5,351 bases of DNA from Anaerolineales bacterium (GTDB taxonomy: Bacteria; Chloroflexota; Anaerolineae; Anaerolineales; UBA11657). Below, piece after piece: positions 1 to 5,089 of this stretch. The position numbers and the translations under genes are program-made. Positions within the stretch are counted from its first letter, which is position 1. Each line of letters starts with the position of its first letter. Where the stretch lies: positions 1 to 5,351 of the forward strand of contig CANNEJ010000128.1 of NCBI GenBank assembly GCA_947503585.1, given 5' to 3'. Below the pieces are notes generated by a model. The model was given only the letters and a program-made list of their open reading frames with translations. It had not been told where the DNA came from and made no database searches.

Positions 1-707
1 AAATCTGCGGCGAGGTCCGCGCCCACTACGTGCTCTTGCCCAGCTGCTTGAAGGCTTACTGGCCCGCGCAGTGGCGCGCGCCCTTTTATCTCCAGCGCCA
101 CACCCGGCCGCAAGCCAAGTTCCCCCAGATAGCGCAGGCGCTCGGGCGTGTGATTGCGGATGCGGCTCAGGTCGCCGCGCGTGCCCACTGGAAAATCAAG
201 CAGACTCTTGTCATTCATCGTGGGCATGTGCCCGTCGCGGGTTGGTATGGGGTCACCGTGCGGGCAGCGCGTAGGGAAACCGGAGAGTTCATCAGCCCGA
301 TCCTCAAACGTGGTGTTAATTGCGCCTTCGAGTGAGTGCACCATGTCGTGAACTTCGTCCCAGCTGAAGCCCATTACCTTGACTAGAAAGGTCTCGATCA
401 ATCGGTGGCGCCGGACGGCGCCAAGCGCCACCTGCTGGCCTTCCGCAGTGAGGTTCACCCCGCGATAGGGCTCGCGCTCCAGAAATCCCTCGCGTTCGAG
501 GCGCTGCACCATCTTCACCACGGCCGGCGGCGACACTTGCAGGCGTTCTGCAAGTGTCGAAACAATTACGGGTGCGGACTGCAGCTGCTCGAGGCGAAAT
601 ATTTCGGCGAGGTACTCGCGCCGTGTGTCGGTAAGAACGGCGCACGCCTGCATGCGGCGGGGAATAAAGCCAGCGGATTGCTCAGTCAAGTTTTGGATTT
701 TAGTCAT
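1..707 (-). CDS. DtxR/MntR-family metal-dependent transcriptional repressor (3' end outside window)
   Basis: This is a cytoplasmic repressor that binds DNA when loaded with Fe(II) or Mn(II). The 235 codons from the ATG at 707 down to base 3 are open, and the stop lies beyond the left edge. A winged helix-turn-helix spans residues 30-90 (STLAERLQVS, then AVVKMVQRLEREGFL). A dimerisation and metal-binding domain follows at about 98-150 (RRHRLIE at 99-105, EVH at 118-120), closed by the family hallmark CPHGDPIP at 148-155. A C-terminal SH3/FeoA-like domain covers about 168-235 (LGELGLRPG at 194-202). At 235+ residues it is near full family length. Other in-frame ATGs are at 740 (11 codons longer) and 653. 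I chose 707 because a possible -10 box lies just upstream, but no start has a clear ribosome site. It diverges from an iron importer, which suggests it controls that operon. Fe versus Mn specificity cannot be decided. The metal site is atypical (see findings). Confidence 0.93.
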   Translation of the reverse strand, partial: MTKIQNLTEQSAGFIPRRMQACAVLTDTRREYLAEIFRLEQLQSAPVIVSTLAERLQVSPPAVVKMVQRLEREGFLEREPYRGVNLTAEGQQVALGAVRRHRLIETFLVKVMGFSWDEVHDMVHSLEGAINTTFEDRADELSGFPTRCPHGDPIPTRDGHMPTMNDKSLLDFPVGTRGDLSRIRNHTPERLRYLGELGLRPGVALEIKGRAPLRGPVSLQAAGQEHVVGADLAAD

Positions 708-719
708 CTTTAAGCCGTT

Positions 720-725
720 AGTATA
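720..725 (-). promoter_or_regulatory. Possible -10 box for the repressor gene
   Basis: The minus strand reads TATACT here, five of six matches to TATAAT. It lies 12 bases before the ATG at 707, so transcription would start a few bases before that codon and leave almost no leader. The upstream -35 region is poor: GCCACA with an 18-base spacer shares only the final ACA with consensus. The box overlaps the inverted repeat at 723-734, so a repressor bound there would block it. This is inference from sequence only. Confidence 0.3.
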
Positions 726-734
726 TTCCAATAT
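723..734. promoter_or_regulatory. Short inverted repeat ATATT-CC-AATAT, possible operator
   Basis: Perfect 5-base arms are separated by two bases. The repeat sits in the upstream region of the repressor gene and overlaps its candidate -10 box. The position would suit autoregulation. The arms are AT-only and short, so chance is a real possibility, and the sequence does not match the AACC/GGTT palindromes on the other side of the intergenic region. Confidence 0.3.
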
Positions 735-756
735 GGACATGGCTGTGGCACAGGAC

Positions 757-770
757 TAAACCGTGGTTAA
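757..770. promoter_or_regulatory. Palindrome TAAACC-GT-GGTTAA, candidate repressor operator
   Basis: The core AACCGTGGTT (759-768) is a perfect inverted repeat with a 2-base centre. The outer bases extend the symmetry with one mismatch. It overlaps the candidate -35 element TTAACT (767-772) of the iron operon. The GGTTA/TAACC flavour recalls the half-sites of the known DtxR consensus (AGGTTAG...CTAACCT), although spacing and length differ. Binding by the divergent DtxR-type protein is inferred. Confidence 0.4.
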
Positions 771-795
771 CTTCAGAGTTTCCCGCTTCTCTAAT
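767..795 (+). promoter_or_regulatory. Sigma70-like promoter of the iron-uptake operon
   Basis: The -35 element TTAACT (767-772) matches TTGACA at four of six positions. The -10 element TCTAAT (790-795) matches TATAAT at five of six. They are separated by an ideal 17 bases. The predicted transcription start is near 802, giving a leader of about 73 bases before the GTG at 875. Both elements are bracketed by AACC/GGTT palindromes, consistent with a repressible promoter. A weaker alternative is TTTGCA (824-829) with CAAAAT (847-852), but its start would fall on the ribosome site. Confidence 0.5.
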
Positions 796-797
796 CA

Positions 798-806
798 GGT
801 TTAACC
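798..806. promoter_or_regulatory. Palindrome GGTT-T-AACC, second candidate operator
   Basis: A perfect 4-base inverted repeat around a central T lies exactly over the predicted transcription start (about 802). It contains the same GGTTTA and TTAACC hexamers, in the two orientations, as the palindrome at 757-770. The centres are about 38 bases apart. Two related sites on either side of one promoter make a chance origin less likely than for either alone. Confidence 0.38.
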
Positions 807-837
807 GGCAACCCTAGACTGGCTTTGCAAGTTGCCG
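806..837 (+). promoter_or_regulatory. Leader hairpin CGGCAAC / GTTGCCG
   Basis: A perfect 7-base stem (806-812 with 831-837) encloses an 18-base loop in the untranslated leader of the binding-protein gene. The right arm overlaps TTGCC (832-836), which can pair instead with GGCAA (845-849). The loop contains CTTTGC (823-828), complementary to GCAAAG (854-859) at the edge of the ribosome site. No known riboswitch class was recognised. Confidence 0.35.
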
Positions 838-855
838 TAGGCTTGGCAAAATGGC

Positions 856-862
856 AAAGGAG
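856..862 (+). promoter_or_regulatory. Ribosome binding site AAAGGAG for the binding-protein gene
   Basis: This is the clearest Shine-Dalgarno sequence in the window, 12 bases before the GTG at 875, which is longer than usual. A TAG at 866-868 in the reading frame of the gene rules out any earlier start, so the GTG is the first available codon and also the one that leaves a proper signal peptide. Confidence 0.6.
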
Positions 863-874
863 ATATAGATCAAA

Positions 875-1933
875 GTGAAAATTGTCGGTTTCAGGAAAGC
901 GTTGTTGGTTGGCTTTCTCGCGGCTGGATGCCTTGTAAGCGGCTGCGTATCGGGGGCACCAGATGCCAGCGGCACCGCACTGAGCGCACCACCGGTGGCC
1001 AGCGGGGAGGTAGTACTCTACTCCGGGCGCGAGGAGAGTCTGGTGGCACCGCTGCTGGTGAAATTCACGGCCGCGACTGGCATACCGGTTAAGGTGAAGT
1101 ACGGGAGTACGGCTGAGTTGGCTGCGACGCTGCTTGAAGAGGGCAGCCGCTCGCCGGCGGATGTTTTCTGGGCGCAGGACCCGGGCGGGCTGGGTGCTGT
1201 TGCTGCTGCCGATCTGTTGGCCACGCTGCCGCAAACAACGCTTGGATTGGTGCCAATGAACTTTCGATCAGCGCGCGGTGATTGGGTGGGTGTTTCCGGC
1301 CGGGCACGCGTAGTGGTGTACAACACAAACAAGGTGCTGCCGGCCGATCTGCCGCCAGACATGTGGGGCTTCACGGAGCCGCAGTGGATGGGGCGCATTG
1401 GCTGGGCTCCCGGCAATGGCTCCTTTCAAGTAATGGTGACTGCCATGCGCAAGCTTTGGGGCGAGGAAAAAACCCGTGCGTGGCTGCAGGCCATGATTGC
1501 CAACGATGCAAAAGAGTATCCCAAGAACACCCCGCTTGTGCAAGCCGTGGCAAATGGTGAGATTGAAGTTGGTTTTTCGAACCACTACTACCTGCTGCAA
1601 ATTAGCAAGGAGGCGGGCACCGGATTGGCAGCAGCCAATTACTTTTTACCCGGCGGCGGGCCGGGATCGCTGGTGATGGTGGCTGGCGTTGGCCAGCTGG
1701 CAACCGCGCCGAACAGCGCGAATGCGCAGCGCTTCATACAGTACTTGCTTGAGCCTGCAGCACAGGGCTACTTTGCGCAGGATACGTTCGAGTATCCATT
1801 GATTGCAGGAGTGGAGATTGCTCCCGGCCTGCAGCCGCTTGCCAGCCTGAACATCGCAGCGTTGGGCGTCGGCGACCTGATCGACACGCGCGGAACCGTA
1901 GATTTGCTACAAGACGTTGGCGCGCTGGAGTAA
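875..1933 (+). CDS. fbpA: Iron(III) ABC transporter substrate-binding lipoprotein (FbpA-like)
   Basis: This protein captures iron outside the cytoplasmic membrane and delivers it to the permease encoded next door. It is 352 residues long and starts at GTG. A basic N-terminus and hydrophobic stretch (residues 9-23) end in VSGC, so Cys24 is the likely lipidated residue; AAGC at 16-19 is a weaker lipobox. A Gly/Ala/Pro/Ser-rich linker covers about 25-45. The family 1 binding-protein fold follows: YSGR at 49-52, ADVFWAQD at 95-102, VVVYNTNKV at 146-154, GNGSFQVMV at 180-188, and NHYY at 236-239, whose Tyr238-Tyr239 match the paired iron-binding tyrosines of FbpA and FutA. FEYPL at 305-309 and the C-terminus also fit the YSGR-type iron binders. 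It is the first gene of the operon, with its own promoter and leader. The symbol is transferred by family resemblance. A substrate other than iron is possible but less likely. Confidence 0.93.
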   Translation: MKIVGFRKALLVGFLAAGCLVSGCVSGAPDASGTALSAPPVASGEVVLYSGREESLVAPLLVKFTAATGIPVKVKYGSTAELAATLLEEGSRSPADVFWAQDPGGLGAVAAADLLATLPQTTLGLVPMNFRSARGDWVGVSGRARVVVYNTNKVLPADLPPDMWGFTEPQWMGRIGWAPGNGSFQVMVTAMRKLWGEEKTRAWLQAMIANDAKEYPKNTPLVQAVANGEIEVGFSNHYYLLQISKEAGTGLAAANYFLPGGGPGSLVMVAGVGQLATAPNSANAQRFIQYLLEPAAQGYFAQDTFEYPLIAGVEIAPGLQPLASLNIAALGVGDLIDTRGTVDLLQDVGALE

Positions 1934-1983
1934 TGGCGGTGCGGCTTCCGTGTTCAAACTCTGAGCCCAATGCGCCAACTTAG
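1933..1983 (+). other. 16-codon mini-ORF coupling binding protein and permease genes (doubtful)
   Basis: The stop of the binding-protein gene and an ATG share a base in TAATG (1931-1935). That ATG opens a 16-codon frame ending at TAG 1981-1983, just past the permease ATG at 1970 and in a different frame. The peptide (MAVRLPCSNSEPNAPT) has no recognisable feature. If translated, it could carry ribosomes onto the permease start, which lacks a visible Shine-Dalgarno sequence. TGGAG at 1926-1930 is only two bases from the ATG, too close to be efficient. It may be coincidental. Confidence 0.2.
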
Positions 1984-3556
1984 TTTTTGGCGCGTGAGTG
2001 GCTGGCGCTGGCTGCTGCGCGGTGCTGCTGCCGCGGTGCTTGCCCTTGTTCTGCTGCCACTGTGTTACCTGCTGGTTCGCGCCAGCGAAGCGGGCCCGGC
2101 TGCTTTGCAGCTTTTGTTTGAAGCGCGCACCTTGCGGGTGCTGGCGCGTTCCGTGGCACTGGCGCTGGCGGTTCCGCTGCTCAGCGCGCTCCTGGCGGTG
2201 CCCTTGGCATGGCTCACCACCCGCACAGATTTGCCGCTGCGCCGGATGTGGGCCGTGGTCACGGCGCTGCCGCTGGTGATACCCAGTTACATTTTTGCGT
2301 ACTTGTTGGTTTCAGTGCTGGGCCCGCGCGGGTTGCTGCAACAATTGCTGCAACCGTTGGGCATCGAGCGGCTGCCGGATATAGAGGGGTTTCCCGGCGC
2401 ACTGCTGGCGCTCACACTGCTGTGCTACCCGTATGTATTGCTGACCGTGCGGGCTGCCCTGCTTTCGGTAGATCCCGCGCTGGAAGAAGCCGGGCGCAGT
2501 TTAGGGCTGAGCCCGTGGCGCACATTCGTGCGCATTACGCTACCGCTGCTGCGCCCCGCACTTGCCGGTGGCGGCGTTCTTGCCGCACTTTACACGCTGC
2601 GCGATTTTGGTGCTGTTTCCGTAATGCGTTATGGCACGTTCACACGCGTCATCTACATCCAGTATCAATCTGCGTTTGATCGGAGCGGGGCAGCGGTGCT
2701 GGCGCTGATGCTGGTGGCGCTCACTATCGGGCTGCAGGCGCTGGAGCTAAACACGCGCGGCCGGGCACGCTACCATCGCGGCCATGCGGCTGCAAAGCGC
2801 AAGCCAATGCTGGTGCACCTGGGGCGGTGGCGCTGGCCGGCGCTTCTGTTGTGCGCTGCGGTGGCGCTGCTGGGGGTTGGCATGCCGGCGGCTGTGTTGC
2901 TGTTTTGGCTGGTGCGTGGCCTGACGCTGGGTACGCCATTGCCCGCGCTGTGGAACGCCACTGGCAACTCTGTGTATGTGTGCCTTGTGGCTGCGCCGCT
3001 GGCGCTGCTGGGTGCGCTGCCGCTGGCGTTAATTGCCGGGAGACAGCGCTCAGGCAGCGGCCGGCTGGTGGAGCGGGTGGCATACTCGGCGTTTGCGCTG
3101 CCGGGAATTGTTGTGGGGCTGGCGCTGGTCTTCTTTGGCGCGCGCTACGTGCCCGCAATTTATCAATCAGTATTCCTGTTGCAGGCAGGCTATTTGATTC
3201 TATTTGTGCCTGAAGCATTTGGGGCGCTGCGGGCTGCGCTGGGCAGTGTGAACCCGAGCCTGATGGAAGCCGGGCGCACCCTCGGGCGCGCGCCGGCGCA
3301 GGTGCTGCGCTCCGTCACGCTGCCGCTGATGCGCAATGGCGTGCTGGCCGCGCTGGCAATCGTCTTTCTGACCGCCATGAAGGAGCTGCCGGCCACCCTT
3401 ATTTTGGCGCCTCCCGGGATGGGCACGCTTGCCACCTCAATTTGGGGCGCAGTCACCCAAGCCTACTTTGCCGCTGCGGCGCTGCCTGCGGTATTATTGA
3501 TTGGGATCTCATCTGTGCCACTGGCTATTTTTACCCTGCGCGAGGCGTATCAGTGA
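1970..3556 (+). CDS. fbpB: Iron(III) ABC transporter permease, fused two-domain (FbpB-like)
   Basis: This is the membrane channel of the importer: 528 residues with two tandem binding-protein-dependent permease domains of about six helices each, the usual size for FbpB. Hydrophobic segments lie at roughly 17-37, 57-82, 94-117, 142-165, 195-215, 240-258, 288-316, 332-357, 371-391, 400-424, 454-478 and 499-522. Both domains carry the cytoplasmic EAA-type loop that docks on the ATPase: LEEAGRSLG...ITLP at 171-192 and LMEAGRTLG...VTLP at 431-452. MKELPATLIL at 470-479 is typical of ferric-iron permeases. The ATG at 1970 is the first start after an in-frame stop (the binding-protein TAA, 1931-1933), and no good ribosome site precedes it, so coupling to upstream translation is possible. 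A Leu/Ala-rich, CTG/GCG-heavy codon use gives many short GGCGCTGG repeats with no separate meaning. Its 3' end overlaps the ATPase gene by four bases. Confidence 0.94.
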   Translation: MRQLSFWRVSGWRWLLRGAAAAVLALVLLPLCYLLVRASEAGPAALQLLFEARTLRVLARSVALALAVPLLSALLAVPLAWLTTRTDLPLRRMWAVVTALPLVIPSYIFAYLLVSVLGPRGLLQQLLQPLGIERLPDIEGFPGALLALTLLCYPYVLLTVRAALLSVDPALEEAGRSLGLSPWRTFVRITLPLLRPALAGGGVLAALYTLRDFGAVSVMRYGTFTRVIYIQYQSAFDRSGAAVLALMLVALTIGLQALELNTRGRARYHRGHAAAKRKPMLVHLGRWRWPALLLCAAVALLGVGMPAAVLLFWLVRGLTLGTPLPALWNATGNSVYVCLVAAPLALLGALPLALIAGRQRSGSGRLVERVAYSAFALPGIVVGLALVFFGARYVPAIYQSVFLLQAGYLILFVPEAFGALRAALGSVNPSLMEAGRTLGRAPAQVLRSVTLPLMRNGVLAALAIVFLTAMKELPATLILAPPGMGTLATSIWGAVTQAYFAAAALPAVLLIGISSVPLAIFTLREAYQ

Positions 3557-4584
3557 GTGATGTCGCTGTTGAATGCCGCGGCCTGACCAAGTCTTTTGAC
3601 GTGGTTAGTGCGGTGCGCAATTTGGATCTGGCGGTTGAGCAGGGCGAGATCCTGGTATTGCTGGGGCCAAGCGGCTGCGGCAAGACCACCACGCTGCGGT
3701 TGATTGCCGGGTTGGAAGTGCCGGATGCCGGCTCCATTCGAATTGGCAACCAGCCGGTTGCCGGCGAAGGTGTTTTTGTGGCGACGGAAAAGCGGCGCAT
3801 CGGCATGGTGTTTCAGGATTACGCCCTGTTTCCCCATTTGAGTGTTTCGCAAAATATTGCATTTGGCGTGCCGCAACGCGCCAGCGAAACCCGCGTTCAA
3901 GACGGCTTGCGCGTGGTGGGACTGTGCGGCGTCGGCGGGCGAATGCCGCACGAGCTCTCTGGCGGCCAGCAGCAGCGCGTGGCTCTTGCGCGGGCGCTGG
4001 CGCCGCATCCGGCCGTGCTGCTGCTGGATGAACCGTTCTCCAATCTGGATGCTGGCCTGCGCCTGCAAGTGCGCTCGGAAATCCGCGACATCCTCAAGGC
4101 CAATCGCCTCACGGCAATTTTTGTGACGCATGATCAGGATGAAGCGCTGTTCATGGGCGATCGCATCGCCGTATTCAACGCAGGGAGCCTGGAGCAAGTG
4201 GGCACGCCGGAAGAACTGTTTTTTGCGCCGGCGTCGCGGTTTGTAGCGGAGTTTATGGGGCAGGCTGATTTCATTCGCGGGGAGATAACTGAACACGGTC
4301 TGCAGACGGAAATTGGACCTGTGCTGCAGCCTGTGACGCTCGCTGTAGGCCAGCGGGTGGAGGTAGCTATCCGCGCGGATGATGTGAGCCTGGTTGCTGA
4401 TCCGCAAAGCAAGGCAAAGGTGCTGGGGCGCAGCTTTCGCGGCGCGGTGAATGTTTATCGCGTGCGCCTGCCATCGGGCCGCATTGTGCACAGCCTGCAG
4501 CCGCATACGCTGAAGCTTGCGGACGGATTGCTCGTGCGTGTGCAGGCAGAGCCGGGCCATCCACTGGCGCACTTCGCCATCTAA
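3553..4584 (+). CDS. fbpC: Iron(III) ABC transporter ATP-binding protein (FbpC-like)
   Basis: This cytoplasmic ATPase powers the importer. It starts at GTG within GTGA (3553-3556), overlapping the permease stop, with GAGG at 3542-3545 seven bases upstream, which supports this start and tight translational coupling. The 343-residue product has every nucleotide-binding motif intact: Walker A GPSGCGKTT at 38-46, Q-loop Gln88 in MVFQDYALFPHLSV, signature LSGGQ at 135-139, Walker B LLLDEP at 156-161, D-loop SNLD at 163-166 and switch His193. After about residue 235 comes a C-terminal regulatory region consistent with a TOBE domain (RVEVAIRADDVSLV at 268-281). Length and motifs fit the FbpC/PotA/CysA group, and the neighbours point to iron. 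An in-frame ATG at 3442 would add 37 residues lying inside the permease gene and is rejected. Confidence 0.95.
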   Translation: MSDVAVECRGLTKSFDVVSAVRNLDLAVEQGEILVLLGPSGCGKTTTLRLIAGLEVPDAGSIRIGNQPVAGEGVFVATEKRRIGMVFQDYALFPHLSVSQNIAFGVPQRASETRVQDGLRVVGLCGVGGRMPHELSGGQQQRVALARALAPHPAVLLLDEPFSNLDAGLRLQVRSEIRDILKANRLTAIFVTHDQDEALFMGDRIAVFNAGSLEQVGTPEELFFAPASRFVAEFMGQADFIRGEITEHGLQTEIGPVLQPVTLAVGQRVEVAIRADDVSLVADPQSKAKVLGRSFRGAVNVYRVRLPSGRIVHSLQPHTLKLADGLLVRVQAEPGHPLAHFAI

Positions 4585-4592
4585 CCCTACGC

Positions 4593-5054
4593 ATGCAAAC
4601 TGAGCGGACAGAGCAGCCGCTGGTACTCAAACCAATTCTGCTAGACGCTTTCGGCCGCATTCTGGCGGTTAGTTACCCCGTCCTCGCGCTTTCCACAGGC
4701 GTGCGGGCATTATTCCAGCTGCTGTTCAAAGCAGGTGTCACCGACTATTTGCCGCCGGCGTTAAGTGCGCTTGCAGCCAGCCTGTACTTGCTGGCCACAG
4801 TCGGGTTTGTGTATCGGCGCGTGTGGGCGTGGCGGCTTTCTGTGGCGGTGCTGGCGTTGGAAACGGTGCTGACGCTGCTGGTGGGCGCCTTGAGCCTTGC
4901 GTACCCGGCGCTGGTGGGCGCAACTGTGTGGCGCCACTTTGGAGCGGACTACGGTTACTTCCCACTTTTTCAGCCGCTGCTGGGGCTGGTCGGGCTGCTC
5001 TTGCCGGAGCCTTTGCGCCGCTATGGGATTCGCTCGCAAGCTGGCAGCAGTTAG
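4593..5054 (+). CDS. Small four-helix membrane protein of unknown function
   Basis: No function is known to me. The 153-residue product has a short polar N-terminus and about four membrane helices: residues 22-44, 53-74, 79-103 and 122-138. Notable conserved-looking segments are YLPPALSALAASLYLLATVGF (52-72, partly helix 2), RLSVAVLALETVLTLLVGALSL at the third helix, and TVWRHFGADYGYFPL (111-125) before the last helix. From memory this pattern (VGxLSL, then VWxxFGxxYxxxPLxxPLLGL) recurs in uncharacterised integral membrane proteins of Actinobacteria and Chloroflexota. Only eight bases separate it from the ATPase stop, so it is very probably cotranscribed with the importer. That suggests, without proving, a role in metal transport or in the envelope. 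No ribosome site is visible before the ATG at 4593; termination-reinitiation would explain that. Codon use matches the neighbours. Confidence 0.85.
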   Translation: MQTERTEQPLVLKPILLDAFGRILAVSYPVLALSTGVRALFQLLFKAGVTDYLPPALSALAASLYLLATVGFVYRRVWAWRLSVAVLALETVLTLLVGALSLAYPALVGATVWRHFGADYGYFPLFQPLLGLVGLLLPEPLRRYGIRSQAGSS

Positions 5055-5089
5055 CCGGCTGCGCGCATGACATCGCGCAGCGCGCTGCG
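5053..5089. repeat. Cluster of three GC-rich inverted repeats around the glycosyltransferase start
   Basis: AGCCGGCT (5053-5060) is an 8-base palindrome. GCTGCGCG (5058-5065) pairs with CGCGCAGC (5074-5081) as a perfect 8-base stem with the loop CATGACAT, which holds the ATG at 5067. CGCAGCGCGCTGCG (5076-5089) is a perfect 14-base palindrome. No T-run follows, so it is not a standard intrinsic terminator. Confidence 0.6.

Noticed and set aside
316..645. Minus-strand frame of 109 codons in the left region
   Set aside because: It is on the right strand but out of frame with the repressor, and is Arg/Pro/Ala-rich with no domain.
405..713. Plus-strand frame of 102 codons in the left region
   Set aside because: It lies opposite the DtxR-family gene, whose minus-strand translation shows a complete domain series. 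The plus frame is a shadow.
1934..1969. Possible promoter or terminator in the gap between binding protein and permease
   Set aside because: The 36 bases contain no convincing -10/-35 pair and no stem with a T-run.
2000..3130. Many recurrences of GGCGCTGG-like octamers
   Set aside because: They follow from repeated Leu-Ala and Ala-Leu codon pairs in the permease helices. They have no fixed spacing and do not form a repeat array.
2724..3218. Minus-strand 164-codon frame inside the permease
   Set aside because: Its composition is Ala/Pro/Gln-rich, the typical reverse reading of Leu/Ala codons in membrane helices.
3442..3552. Upstream in-frame extension of the ATPase gene to the ATG at 3442
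   Set aside because: It would overlap the conserved end of the permease by 115 bases. The GTG at 3553 has a GAGG seven bases upstream and gives the normal N-terminus of the family.
3550..4572. A 340-codon minus-strand open frame covering almost the whole ATPase gene
   Set aside because: The plus strand has every ABC ATPase motif in order. The antisense frame has no recognisable domain, and long antisense frames are expected opposite GC-rich coding sequence.
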